This document shows positions 8,355-17,472 of a stretch of 64,000 nucleotides of DNA, piece by piece (position 1 is the first letter of the stretch; the number at the start of each line of letters is the position of its first letter). The notes beneath the pieces are model-generated. The model worked only from the letters and a program-made list of their open reading frames with translations, was not told the DNA's origin and did no database searches. Origin of the DNA: R-RK-3 sp963834945 (lineage in GTDB: Bacteria; Pseudomonadota; Alphaproteobacteria; Rhizobiales; Rhodomicrobiaceae); NCBI GenBank assembly GCA_963834945.1, contig CAWIDT010000007.1, positions 124,001 to 188,000 on the forward strand, given 5' to 3'. A program made the translations under genes and the position numbers.

Positions 8355-9563
8355 TTACTCGACGTGGTCCTGCGAAATTTTCGATTTCGTGGCATATTCC
8401 TCGATCGGGTCGACGCGATAGAGGCCGCCTTCATCGGAATCGGTGGTGAAGTAGATCGCCCCGTCAGGCCCGGTTCGCACCTCCCGGATGCGGCCAAGCT
8501 CTTCCTTCAGGAATTGCTCTTCGCTGACGACTCGGCCATCTTCGAGCTTCAGCCGGACGAGCATTTGGCCGGCAAGCGCTCCGAGCCATGCGGTATGCTG
8601 CCAACCGATAACCTGGCCGTTGTAGAGCGTGAAGCCGGATGGTGCGATCGAGGGTACCCAGTAATGCACCGGCTGCTCCAGGCCCTCGGCCGCGGTGAGC
8701 CCGTTATTGATCGGGGCGCCGCTATAATCCACGCCATAGGTGATGAGCGGCCAGCCGTAATTGCGTCCCGGTTCGATGCGGTTCAGCTCGTCGCCGCCCT
8801 TGGGACCGTGCTCATGCTCCCATAGCTGCCCCGTCTCGGTGTCGAATGCCAGCCCTTGCGGATTGCGATGGCCGTAGCTCCAGATTCCTGGCCGGACGCC
8901 CTCCCTCCCGGCAAACGGGTTGTCCTCGGGAAAGGTGCCGTTGCGCCGCATTCTGATGATCTTGCCGTAATCGTCACCCAAATTCTGCGCGTGCTTGCCG
9001 TCGAAGCGGTCGCCGAGGGTGAGGAACAGCAATCCGTTCCGGTCGATCGCCATGCGTCCGCCGAGTTGTTCGGTTCCAGGTGCCGGGGGAAAACTCTCGA
9101 AAATGACCTTGCCATCTTCCAGCGACAGATTTTCGACATCGAGGCGAGCCTTGAGAACCCTGATGGTGGCCGCTTCCTTCGTCCCGAAGGCGTAGGAGAG
9201 ATAGATGGTGTCGTTATTGGCGAATTCGGGATCGAGAACCACATCCATAAGCCCGGCATGCCCATCGACGAGCCTGTCCGGCGTACCGGATATGGACAGG
9301 GGCTCGGGCTCGCCCGGCAGAAGCAATTTCAGGTCTCCCCAGCGCTCGGTCACCAGCATCAGCCCCTCAGGCAGGAACGCGATCGACCAGGGAAAGTTGA
9401 ACGGCCCGGCGATCCGCGTGACGGTAAAGTCGGGCCGTGCGCTCTGTTCGGGCACCGCTTGTTCTATCGTTTCCGACCGGGCAAGCGGAGAGATCGCTGC
9501 GCTGAGCGCGACAGCGGCGAGGAGGGTGGCGAGTGCAGTCGTGCTGGTCAGACGGAGCGCCAT
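8355..9563 (-). CDS. Periplasmic PQQ-type glucose/sorbosone dehydrogenase family protein (YliI-like)
   Basis: The protein has 402 residues from the ATG at 9563; a signal peptide (MALRLTSTTALATLLAAVAL) supports this start over the longer frame. The mature region has the beta-propeller signatures of the GSDH/YliI family: FPWSIAFLPEG, GHAGLMDVVLDP, SYGHRNPQGLAFD, WEHEHGPKGGDE and GRNYGWP. E. coli YliI is a soluble PQQ-dependent aldose sugar dehydrogenase. A PQQ role is plausible because pqqD and pqqE lie 26 kb away, but no electron acceptor is encoded nearby. Confidence 0.85.
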   Translation of the reverse strand: MALRLTSTTALATLLAAVALSAAISPLARSETIEQAVPEQSARPDFTVTRIAGPFNFPWSIAFLPEGLMLVTERWGDLKLLLPGEPEPLSISGTPDRLVDGHAGLMDVVLDPEFANNDTIYLSYAFGTKEAATIRVLKARLDVENLSLEDGKVIFESFPPAPGTEQLGGRMAIDRNGLLFLTLGDRFDGKHAQNLGDDYGKIIRMRRNGTFPEDNPFAGREGVRPGIWSYGHRNPQGLAFDTETGQLWEHEHGPKGGDELNRIEPGRNYGWPLITYGVDYSGAPINNGLTAAEGLEQPVHYWVPSIAPSGFTLYNGQVIGWQHTAWLGALAGQMLVRLKLEDGRVVSEEQFLKEELGRIREVRTGPDGAIYFTTDSDEGGLYRVDPIEEYATKSKISQDHVE

Positions 9564-9798
9564 GGCGGGTCTCTTTTGCGAAATGTTCGTGAGGGCGGGG
9601 ACGCAATTCACAAGACAAGAGCGAACGCCGAGTTTAAAGCGTGTGAAGACGGTAAAACTGAGGCTATGGGCAATCAAGCAGCAAAATCAGTTGCCCAAAG
9701 CTGTCTGAGGGGGCACATTCCCGCCGCACCGATCGGCCAGTGTCGGCGCGGGACCGCTTGCATCCTCTTCCCTTTCCCACCAGATAGCTCAGTTCATC

Positions 9799-10725
9799 AT
9801 GCAGTCGATTATTGAAGTTTCGAACCTCTCCAAGGTCTATGCCGGCGGCTTCCGGGCGCTGAAAAACATCGACCTGGAAATCCGCCGCGGTGAGATCTTC
9901 GCCCTGCTCGGACCGAACGGCGCCGGCAAGACCACGCTCATCAGCGTCATATGCGGCATCGTCAATCCGAGTGAGGGTTCGGTCCGCGTCGATGGACACG
10001 ACATCATCGAGGATTATCGGGCGGCGAGGTCGATGATCGGCCTGGTTCCGCAGGAGCTGACGACGGACGCGTTCGAGACGGTGTGGGCTACGGTCAGCTT
10101 CAGCCGTGGCCTGTTCGGGAAAGGTCCCAAGCCTGCGCATATCGAGAAGGTGCTGCGCGATCTGTCGTTGTGGGACAAAAAAGACAGTAAAATCATTACG
10201 CTGTCAGGCGGCATGAAGCGCCGCGTGCTGATCGCGAAGGCGCTCTCGCATGAACCGCAGATTCTCTTCCTCGATGAGCCGACCGCAGGTGTCGATGTAG
10301 AATTGCGCCGGGACATGTGGAACGTGGTGCGCGCGCTGCGGTCGTCCGGCGTCACCATCATCTTGACCACCCATTACATCAACGAAGCGCAAGAAATGGC
10401 CGACCGGGTGGGGGTGATCAACCACGGTGAAATCATTCTGGTGGAGAACAAGGCGGAGCTGATGCGCAAGCTCGGCCGCAAGCGGCTGATCCTCGATTTA
10501 CAGAAGCAGCTGGATGCCGTCCCCCAGCAACTTGCCGGCTATGCGCTGGAGACCGCCGAACAGGGCCGTCAGCTCGTCTATACCTACGACACGCAAGCCG
10601 AGCGCACCGGCATCACCTCGCTGCTCAAGGATCTCAGCGAAGCCGGAATCCGCTTCAGGGATATCAATACGACGCAAAGCTCCCTTGAGGAGATCTTCGT
10701 CGATCTGGTGAAAAAATCAGCATGA
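9799..10725 (+). CDS. ABC-2 type transporter ATP-binding protein (YadG-like)
   Basis: The protein has 308 residues. Walker A is GPNGAGKTT at about residues 38-46, the signature is LSGGMKRR, Walker B is ILFLDEPTAG, and the switch histidine lies in TTHYINEA. The C-terminal extension (about 220-308) is typical of the YadG/NodI/DrrA group. It overlaps the following permease by four bases (ATGA), so the two are translated together. The pair forms an export-type ABC-2 system; the substrate is unknown. E. coli yadGH is the closest recognisable arrangement. Confidence 0.92.
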   Translation: MQSIIEVSNLSKVYAGGFRALKNIDLEIRRGEIFALLGPNGAGKTTLISVICGIVNPSEGSVRVDGHDIIEDYRAARSMIGLVPQELTTDAFETVWATVSFSRGLFGKGPKPAHIEKVLRDLSLWDKKDSKIITLSGGMKRRVLIAKALSHEPQILFLDEPTAGVDVELRRDMWNVVRALRSSGVTIILTTHYINEAQEMADRVGVINHGEIILVENKAELMRKLGRKRLILDLQKQLDAVPQQLAGYALETAEQGRQLVYTYDTQAERTGITSLLKDLSEAGIRFRDINTTQSSLEEIFVDLVKKSA

Positions 10726-11483
10726 ATTTGCGCGCCATTCAATCCATCTATCGCTTCGAAATGGCGCGCACCTTGCGCACGCTGTTTCAGAGCATCGTAT
10801 CGCCGGTTGTTTCGACATCGCTCTACTTTGTCGTCTTCGGTTCGGCGATCGGCTCGCGCATTACGCAGGTCGAGGGTGTGAGCTACGCCGCGTTCATCGT
10901 GCCCGGACTGATCATGCTGTCGCTGCTGATGCAGAGCATTTCGAATGCCTCGTTCGGCATTTACTTTCCCAAATTCACGGGCACGATTTACGAAATCATG
11001 TCCGCGCCGATCTCCTATCTGGAAATCGTGATCGGCTATGTCGGCGCCGCCGCCACCAAGTCCATGGTGCTGGGGCTCATCATCCTGGCTACGGCGTCAT
11101 TGTTCGTGCATGTGCACATCGCGCATCCATTCTGGATGATTTTCTTTCTGGTGCTCACCTCCGTCACCTTCAGCCTGTTCGGCTTCATTATCGGCATATG
11201 GGCGGACGGCTTCGAGAAGCTGCAAATCATTCCGCTGCTGGTGGTGACGCCGCTGGTATTTCTCGGAGGGAGCTTTTATTCCATCAACATGCTGCCGCCC
11301 TTCTGGCAGAAGGTGACGCTGTTCAACCCGGTACTGTACCTGATCAGCGGGTTTCGCTGGAGCTTCTATGAAGTCTCCGACGTCAGTGTGTCGGTCAGCA
11401 TCGTGATGATCAGCGTGTTCCTGGTGCTGTGCCTGAGCCTTGTCTGGTGGATTTTCAAGACGGGCTACCGGCTCAAGACCTGA
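10722..11483 (+). CDS. ABC-2 type transporter permease (YadH-like)
   Basis: The protein has 253 residues and six hydrophobic segments, beginning with a cytoplasmic amphipathic stretch (MNLRAIQSIYRFEMARTLRT). The ABC-2 membrane signature region includes PLVFLGGSFYSINMLPPFWQ, which matches the YadH/NodJ group. It overlaps the ATPase gene by ATGA and will assemble with it as the membrane half of an exporter. There is no third gene for a periplasmic or outer-membrane partner. Confidence 0.92.
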   Translation: MNLRAIQSIYRFEMARTLRTLFQSIVSPVVSTSLYFVVFGSAIGSRITQVEGVSYAAFIVPGLIMLSLLMQSISNASFGIYFPKFTGTIYEIMSAPISYLEIVIGYVGAAATKSMVLGLIILATASLFVHVHIAHPFWMIFFLVLTSVTFSLFGFIIGIWADGFEKLQIIPLLVVTPLVFLGGSFYSINMLPPFWQKVTLFNPVLYLISGFRWSFYEVSDVSVSVSIVMISVFLVLCLSLVWWIFKTGYRLKT

Positions 11484-11639
11484 TCACGGTCCAGGTGCCG
11501 CACCATTAGACGCGGGCCGCCACCATTGCTCACCACTGGCGCGTAAGAAACTGAACGCGACAGCGAGGCGTAGGGGAGGGGCGCCATCGATCTCGGCGAG
11601 GCGGTAGCCGCTAGAGCAAGGTCGGTTCAGACGGAAATG

Positions 11640-11745
11640 CTTGTCGCCCCGGCCACCAAGCCGGGCCCTAATGCCATCGCCGCGAGTCCATCCAGGTAGG
11701 TATAGGCCCCGGATCTCCGCTTCGCGTCGTCCGGGGTGACAGAAC
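11640..11745. repeat. Intergenic palindromic repeat (two hairpin units)
   Basis: The 301-base space between two convergent genes holds two strong inverted repeats: CCCGGC/GCCGGG at 11648-11653 and 11660-11665, and CCCCGGA/TCCGGGG at 11707-11713 and 11730-11736. The text resembles dispersed extragenic palindromes common in Hyphomicrobiales. A frame through it reads CHPGRREAEIRG, typical of spurious calls in such repeats. It may also act as a bidirectional transcription barrier between the convergent genes. Confidence 0.5.
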
Positions 11746-11784
11746 AACCTATGGACGCTTGCACCTGATTAAACTGATCAGCCG

Positions 11785-12790
11785 CTAATTATGCTCGTCT
11801 TTCGCCACGACACGGGAGGCCGCTGCCTCTGCGGCTTCCTGCTTGGCCGATATAGCCGAGGATTCCAGATTGATGAACTCGGTCTTCATGATATCGACGC
11901 GGCCCGTCGTCAGCACGTTCCGATCCTGCTGTCCGCCAGTACGCCCTTCGGGCGCCACGCCAGTGAAAGCCACGGTCTGGAGCGACTTTTTGGAAAAATC
12001 GGCACGGGCGACCATGGCCGGGTTCGGCTGATAGCCGGAATTCGACACGACATGAACGATCTTATATCCCTCCAGCTTGAGCTGGGTAAGAAATCCGTCC
12101 AGCGCTTCGGCGGTGACGGCTTTCAGATCGTGGAACAGCACGATGCCGCCATGCATCTGCCGTACGCGCTCCATAGCCCTGTTGATGAGCTGCTCCGGTG
12201 TCGTACCGGCCATGGTGTCATCCGATACGACATCCACCGACCAGACGCTGATGTTCCGGCTCGCCAGATAGGCATTCAGCTCAGGCGAGTCATTGAGGCC
12301 GGGATAGCGGAAGAAGGGTGCGATCGGCGCGCCGAGCGCATAGGAGGTGGCGACAAAGCCCTTCTCGATCTCCATCTTGGCTTCTTCGATCGGCATCTTG
12401 CTCAGGTCGCGCGGATGCGACCAGGTATGGGTCGCGATGGTGTGACCGCGTTTGGCGGCATCCTTCAGGGCGGCCGACATGTACAGCGCCATGCGTCCGA
12501 CGGTGAAAAAGGTTGCCTTGACGCAATGCCGGTCGAGAATGTCGAGGATCTGCTTAGTGTGCTGAGGGTGGGGACCGTCATCGAAGGTCAGCACGACCTC
12601 CATTCGGCGGATCGGCGCGGTCTTGGGATATTGCAAACGCCCGAACTGCATGCCGCCGGTCGAAATCCACGGCAACGGTGCGGGAAAGGCCGGTGGTTTT
12701 CGGATCGTCGGCGCAATCGGCTGCCTGCGCGAGTGAAACGCCGGCAAACAGAAACGCCAACGCAAAAACCGCCTTCACGAAACCGAACAT
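11785..12790 (-). CDS. Exported polysaccharide deacetylase (NodB homology), frameshifted near the N-terminus
   Basis: The start ATG at 12790 begins a signal peptide (MFGFVKAVFALAFLFAGVSL) in one frame, while the catalytic domain is in another. The join is in an AAA run at 12663-12665, and removal of one base restores SRTVAVDSTGGMQFG, the expected family sequence. NodB motifs are TFDDGPH (metal Asp), HTWSHP (metal His pair), RYPGLND and VLFHDL. The domain removes N-acetyl groups from chitin-like or peptidoglycan glycans at the cell surface. The C-terminal 60 residues are Ala/Glu rich and not part of the domain. As written the signal peptide is separated from the enzyme. Confidence 0.8.
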
Positions 12791-12978
12791 AGGTTGCCTT
12801 TCCGACCGCATCAGTTACCCCATTGCCATTCTGCTGGGTAGGCGTTGCGAAACAAGCGATAAATGCCCGGAGAGCGAAGTTGGAGCCTGGCTGTTGATTC
12901 CCTGCTACAGCAATGGAAATTCCGTACAAAGTTAGGCTAAAATGCGGCTCCGGCGAATCACGGCTTTTAGGCGGTTGT

Positions 12979-13764
12979 ATGGCGATTAAAATTGCAAGCT
13001 GGAACGTGAATTCCATCAAGATTCGAGCCGAATCGGTCATGGAATGGTTGCGAGAAGCGCAACCGGACGTAGTGTGTCTTCAGGAAATCAAGACCCAGGA
13101 TAGCAATTTCCCCAGAATAATTTTTGAAGATGCCGGCTACAATTTAGCTGTTCACGGGCAGAAATCCTACAACGGAGTCGCAATTCTCTCGAAATGGCCG
13201 ATCAGCGACGTAACCGTGGGGCTGCCGACCCTCAGGGAAGACGACCAGGCCCGCTATCTCGAAGCGCTCATCGGCTTGCCGGACGAGGCCATTCGCGTCG
13301 CATCGATCTATCTGCCGAACGGCAATCCTGCCGACGGCCCTAAATATGATTACAAGCTGGATTGGCTGGCCGCATTGCAGCAGCATGTGCGGACGCTACT
13401 CAGCTATGAGGAAACGCTCGTTCTCGGCGGCGATTACAATGTCATTCCCGAAGAGGCCGACGTTCACAACCCGGCGGCATGGCGGGGAGACGCGCTGTTC
13501 AAGATCGAAACGCGCGACCGGTTCAGGCGCCTGTTGAACCTCGGACTGACGGACGCATTCCGCCTGTGCAACAGCGAGGCCGGTCAATACAGCTTCTGGG
13601 ATTATCAGGCCGGCGCCTGGCAGAAGAATTGGGGCATTCGGATCGACCATCTGCTGTTGTCGCCGGAGGCGGCGGACCGGTTGCAGCAGAGCGGGATCGA
13701 CAAGCATGTCCGCGGCCGCGAAAAGCCGTCGGATCATGTGCCCGTCTGGGCGATCCTGAGCTGA
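12979..13764 (+). CDS. xthA: Exodeoxyribonuclease III
   Basis: The protein has 261 residues from the ATG at 12979, giving the usual N-terminus (MAIKIASWNVNSIKIR). Conserved nuclease motifs are CLQEIKTQD (metal Glu), YLPNG, GGDYNVIP, RIDHLLLS and the terminal SDHVPV with the catalytic His. The length matches E. coli ExoIII. It removes abasic and 3'-blocked lesions in base-excision repair. The gene stands alone, convergent with ybaB and divergent from the deacetylase. Confidence 0.93.
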   Translation: MAIKIASWNVNSIKIRAESVMEWLREAQPDVVCLQEIKTQDSNFPRIIFEDAGYNLAVHGQKSYNGVAILSKWPISDVTVGLPTLREDDQARYLEALIGLPDEAIRVASIYLPNGNPADGPKYDYKLDWLAALQQHVRTLLSYEETLVLGGDYNVIPEEADVHNPAAWRGDALFKIETRDRFRRLLNLGLTDAFRLCNSEAGQYSFWDYQAGAWQKNWGIRIDHLLLSPEAADRLQQSGIDKHVRGREKPSDHVPVWAILS

Positions 13765-13864
13765 TTTGCCCACCGGGGTAGGCAGCCTCCTCGGCGTGTC
13801 AGTCTACGTCGCGTCGGCGCATACGCGCCAACATAGGTGGGCGTCCACTTTTCCCGATCGTGCG

Positions 13865-14185
13865 CTAGAAGAGCTTCAGGCCGGGTGGCAATTGCAATCC
13901 GCCTGTCAGCTCCTGCATTTTCGATTGAAGCACCTGTTCGATCTTCGCCTTCGCGTCAGCGTGAGCAGCGACGACCAGATCCTCCAAAATCTCCTTTTCG
14001 CTTTCCTTCAGCAGGCTGGGGTCTATCTTGATTTCGTGGAGCATGCCCTTGCCGTTGAGCGTGACGCTGACAAGGCCGCCGCCTGCGGTGCCGGTTTGCG
14101 TGACGGCTTCGACGGCGGTCTGCATCTCCCCCATTTTCTCCTGGAGCTGCTTGGCCTGCTTCATCATGTCCATGAGATTTTTCAT
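13865..14185 (-). CDS. YbaB/EbfC nucleoid-associated protein
   Basis: The protein has 106 residues from the ATG at 14185 (MKNLMDMMKQAKQLQEKMGE), with AAAGGA upstream. The family fold is a helix, a three-strand sheet (VSVTLNGKGMLHEIKIDP) and a C-terminal helix. It binds DNA as a dimer and is often encoded after dnaX. The gap to dnaX is 85 bases on the same strand, so an operon is likely. recR, usually the third gene of this unit, is not here. Confidence 0.92.
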   Translation of the reverse strand: MKNLMDMMKQAKQLQEKMGEMQTAVEAVTQTGTAGGGLVSVTLNGKGMLHEIKIDPSLLKESEKEILEDLVVAAHADAKAKIEQVLQSKMQELTGGLQLPPGLKLF

Positions 14186-14270
14186 GGGCCGTCCTTTCAA
14201 CCGCGTTGCCTTGCCGGCTAGCGGAATGGCGTTGGAGCTGAACCCAAAGTTGGGTTTGCCGCCGCTTTCG

Positions 14271-15995
14271 TCAATCCTTTTTCGCGCGCTCGTCCCCAGC
14301 GCTCAAGTCGCGCACGGCGGTGATCTCGGCGTCGGGGAAGCGGCGCAGGACCGACTGCACGGCGGGATGGCGCTTCGCCTCCTCCAGCATCCGCGCCTCG
14401 CGCTCGCGCCGGACTTCGCCGAGCGGCTTCTCGCCCCGCTCCTCGGTGACCGAGATCATCCAGCGCTCGCCGGTCCAGAATTTCAGCTTGCGCCCCAGAT
14501 CGTTCGCCAGCTCCTTCGGCGCGCCGGGCAGCAGGTGCAATTCGACATGGCCCTGCTTGAAGCGGACCAGCTCGGCGCCGTCCTCAAGCGCCAGCTTCAG
14601 CAGCACGTCGCGCTTTTCCGCCGCCATCGCGACGATGTCGGCGAAGCTGTCGAGGCGAGGCCCCGTCGGGACCGAGGCTTCGAGGGCTGGCGTGGCGGCC
14701 GTCTCCGGCGGTATATCTTCGCCGCCGGCGGCGCGGCGCCCCTTGGGCGGTGGCGCGGCTGAGCCAGACGAATCGAGAACGTTTGCAGATGCTCGCGATT
14801 CGTTCCTTGAAGGTTCCCCACGCGGCTGATCCGCCGGTTTGCCTGTCAAGCGCCGAATGATCTCCTCCGGCGGCGGCAGGTCGGCGGCATAGCACATGCG
14901 GATCAGCAGCATCTCGGCGGCCACGATACCGCGCGGCGCACGCCCCACCTCATCCAGGCCCTTCAGCAGCATCTGCCAGGCCCGCGCCAGGGCGGCCATG
15001 GAGAGCCGGTCGGCCAGCGCCCTGGCCCGCGCACGCTCGCTGCCGCTGAGCGCCGCGGCCGCGCCGTCGCCCGCCGCCTTGATCCGGGTCGCGGCGTGAA
15101 CGGCCTCGGCAAGATCGCCGATGATCTGAATCGGGTCCGCGCCGTCAGCATGCAGGGCATCGAGTTGTGCGATGGCCTGTTTCGGCTGCCCGCCCATGAC
15201 AGCTTCCAGCAGATCGTACAGCCGCCCGCGATCGGCGAGGCCCAGCATCGCCAGGACATCGCCGGTCTTGACCTTGCCGTCGCCATGGGCGAGCGCCTGG
15301 TCGAGAATCGACAGCCCGTCGCGCACCGACCCTTCCGCAGCGCGCGCGATCAGCGACAGCGCTTCAGGCTCCGCCTTTTGTCCCTCGGCCTTCACCAGCC
15401 GCGCGAAGTGCTCGGTCAGCAGCGGCACCTCCACCCGGCGCAGGTCGAAGCGCTGGCAGCGCGAAAGCACGGTGACCGGGACCTTGCGGATTTCGGTGGT
15501 GGCGAAGATGAATTTCACATGCGGCGGCGGCTCTTCGAGCGTTTTCAGCAAGCCGTTGAAGGCGGCCTTGGAGAGCATATGCACTTCGTCGATGAGGTAG
15601 ACCTTGTACCGGGCATAGGCCGGCTTGTAGCGCACCGATTCGATGATTTCCCTGATGTCGTCGATGCCGGTGTGGGAGGCGGCATCCATCTCGATCACAT
15701 CGACATGGCGGCTTTCGATGATGGCCTGGCAGTGCTCGCCGAGTTCGGTCAGGTCTATGGTCGGGCCGGTGTCCTCGCCGGGCTTCGAATAGTTCAGCGC
15801 CCGCGCGATGATCCGGGCGGTGGTCGTCTTGCCGACGCCGCGCACTCCGGTGAGCATGTAGGCCTGCGCGATGCGGCCGCTCTCGAAAGCGTTTCTGAGC
15901 GTGCGAACCATGGCATCCTGGCCGATCAGATCGTCGAAGGTCTGCGGGCGATATTTTCGCGCCAGGACGAGATAGGGCTTTGATTCGGCTGTCAT
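14271..15995 (-). CDS. dnaX: DNA polymerase III subunits gamma/tau
   Basis: The protein has 574 residues from the ATG at 15995 (MTAESKPYLVLARKYRPQTF). AAA+ features are Walker A GVRGVGKTTTAR, Walker B VYLIDEVHML, sensor 1 FIFATTE and SRC box LSRCQRF. The region where many DnaX proteins have a four-cysteine zinc module keeps only one Cys (GEHCQAIIESRH), as in other rhizobial DnaX. The C-terminal third holds a Pro/Ala linker and a tau-like domain. It loads the sliding clamp in the replisome. The gene heads the dnaX-ybaB pair. Confidence 0.95.
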   Translation of the reverse strand: MTAESKPYLVLARKYRPQTFDDLIGQDAMVRTLRNAFESGRIAQAYMLTGVRGVGKTTTARIIARALNYSKPGEDTGPTIDLTELGEHCQAIIESRHVDVIEMDAASHTGIDDIREIIESVRYKPAYARYKVYLIDEVHMLSKAAFNGLLKTLEEPPPHVKFIFATTEIRKVPVTVLSRCQRFDLRRVEVPLLTEHFARLVKAEGQKAEPEALSLIARAAEGSVRDGLSILDQALAHGDGKVKTGDVLAMLGLADRGRLYDLLEAVMGGQPKQAIAQLDALHADGADPIQIIGDLAEAVHAATRIKAAGDGAAAALSGSERARARALADRLSMAALARAWQMLLKGLDEVGRAPRGIVAAEMLLIRMCYAADLPPPEEIIRRLTGKPADQPRGEPSRNESRASANVLDSSGSAAPPPKGRRAAGGEDIPPETAATPALEASVPTGPRLDSFADIVAMAAEKRDVLLKLALEDGAELVRFKQGHVELHLLPGAPKELANDLGRKLKFWTGERWMISVTEERGEKPLGEVRREREARMLEEAKRHPAVQSVLRRFPDAEITAVRDLSAGDERAKKD

Positions 15996-16401
15996 AGGTT
16001 GCGCCGGCCATCGGCCTCCGCGCCCGCCGCAAACGGAACCGAGCGGGCGTATTTGGGTTCTTGCGCCACGATGCCGGTCGTTCACCCGCTGGCGTCATCC
16101 GGCTCGACGCTAGCAGGGCGATCGGGCCCGCGCAACTCCAGCAGTTCCAGTTGCAAAAATCCCCCAATGCATGCGGAACGATTGTGCACGCCTCGGAGTT
16201 GCTACTTTAGATTGCAGAACGCGCTCGACGCGGCGGTGCGCATTCGACGCTCCCAGGGCTTGGCAGTTTCGACCGGGCATCTTGACTGGACGTGTCTGAA
16301 CAATCAGCAACCGGCACATTCATGAAGCTTACAACCGGCAGTGGTAAGGATCAGGAAAATATCCTCTTGTTCTCTGTTTGTTCCTAGTGCATAGGAAGCC
16401 C
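15996..16401. other. Non-coding stretch upstream of dnaX
   Basis: These 406 bases carry no supported gene. I looked for the SRP RNA that often precedes dnaX in alphaproteobacteria, but its conserved GGAAG-G-AGCAGCC-type tip is absent on both strands. Promoters for dnaX and for the small gene at 16402 should lie here. Confidence 0.5.
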
Positions 16402-16629
16402 ATGATCACTCGATTCGAAATGACCCACACCTCCGGCGACCACCCGATGACGCTGATCTTTCCAGAAGGCGCTTTCGAGTCTCTGCCTTACGAAATCAGG
16501 CTGATGGCGCCGTGGTTCGGCTGCGGCTTCGGCGATATTGCCAGCCTTAAACCCGCAAACCGGGAGGAGCTGCGTCGTCATGGCTATCTGGTCCTGCGCG
16601 AAGCTGCCAGCCTGCTCGCCGCGGCGTGA
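16402..16629 (+). CDS. Small conserved hypothetical protein
   Basis: The protein has 75 residues from the ATG at 16402, chosen because AGGAAG lies just upstream. It contains FPEGAFESLPYEIRLMAPWF and ends in a helix. The sequence looks like a short protein conserved among Hyphomicrobiales, but I can give no function. No signal peptide or membrane segment is present. Confidence 0.55.
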   Translation: MITRFEMTHTSGDHPMTLIFPEGAFESLPYEIRLMAPWFGCGFGDIASLKPANREELRRHGYLVLREAASLLAAA

Positions 16630-16697
16630 CAGTGCCGAAACGCGCGGCTGGCTGGCGGCGGGAAGCGCTGGACGCGGGCTCCCGGCGCGTCCGGAGC

Positions 16698-17240
16698 TCA
16701 GCTCTTTTTAGAAGTCGCGCGCTTTTTCTGCGTTGCTTGCGCGGTCCGGGAGGTTTTGGAGGTGCCGGACGGTTTTTTTGCGGCGGCCATAGATGTCTTT
16801 GCAGCGGCTGGCGACGTCTTTGGGCTTGCGGATTTCGATGCGGCCGCTGATTTCCGCGCTGGTGCGGATTTGGACGTGCTGGCTGCATTTGCCGTTTTCG
16901 TCGTTGCGGCGGATTTGGCGCCGACACGATTTGCTTTTCCGCGCGGCATGCTTGCGGCTTCGCGCTCGACGAATTTATGGAAGCGGCTCACCTGACCCTT
17001 TGCGGTCTTCTCCTGATAGAGGAATGCGAGGCTTTCCTTGTCGAACTTATCGAAAAATTCGTCCCAGGAAATCTCCTCCAAATCCTCGTCCTTGGGCTCG
17101 AAATCCAGCCGCAAGATGCCGGCGGCCTTCTTCTTGCCCGTGCCTTTCACCGTTGACGGCACGCCGCCGCGCTTTTCCGCCCAGCGGCGGATTTCGTCAT
17201 GATCGATCGTGGTACCGCTTTGCGAGTTCGCCTGTGCCAT
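16698..17240 (-). CDS. Conserved acidic-headed protein with histone H1-like Lys/Ala/Ser tail
   Basis: The protein has 180 residues from the ATG at 17240, set by a strong AGGAGGAGG just upstream. Residues 1-95 form a conserved domain (DEIRRWAEKRGGVPSTVKGT, later EEISWDEFFDKFDKESLAFL) seen in many alphaproteobacterial hypothetical proteins. Residues about 100-180 are low complexity, made of Lys, Ala, Ser and Thr in short AAAK/SK-type repeats like eukaryotic H1 or bacterial histone-like tails. Nucleic-acid binding by the tail is inference. It is followed upstream by a separately started periplasmic protein gene. Confidence 0.75.
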   Translation of the reverse strand: MAQANSQSGTTIDHDEIRRWAEKRGGVPSTVKGTGKKKAAGILRLDFEPKDEDLEEISWDEFFDKFDKESLAFLYQEKTAKGQVSRFHKFVEREAASMPRGKANRVGAKSAATTKTANAASTSKSAPARKSAAASKSASPKTSPAAAKTSMAAAKKPSGTSKTSRTAQATQKKRATSKKS

Positions 17241-17472
17241 CTGCCTCCTCCTGATTTGAAAAACCGGCCACCCGCCTGTTCGGCGCTTCAGCGAAGCGCG
17301 GTGGGTATGAACGCCGCCGCTAAGTTGTTTTGGTGCAACTAAATTAACGGCGCTGAGTTCCCGCACCACATCGCGCCGCCCAATATCCCCGGAAGCCAAC
17401 AGCCGTCTGTCGCCGAAGCGGCAGGCTCGCGGAACCGCCAGCCATATGAGGCTGGCGCAACAAACATCCGGA

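Noticed and set aside
11484..11747. 87-codon reverse frame downstream of the ABC-2 permease
   Set aside because: It runs through the palindromic repeat, giving the CHPGRREAEIRG text typical of spurious calls.
15996..16200. SRP RNA gene upstream of dnaX
   Set aside because: The conserved tip-loop sequence of SRP domain IV was not found on either strand, only short imperfect stems.
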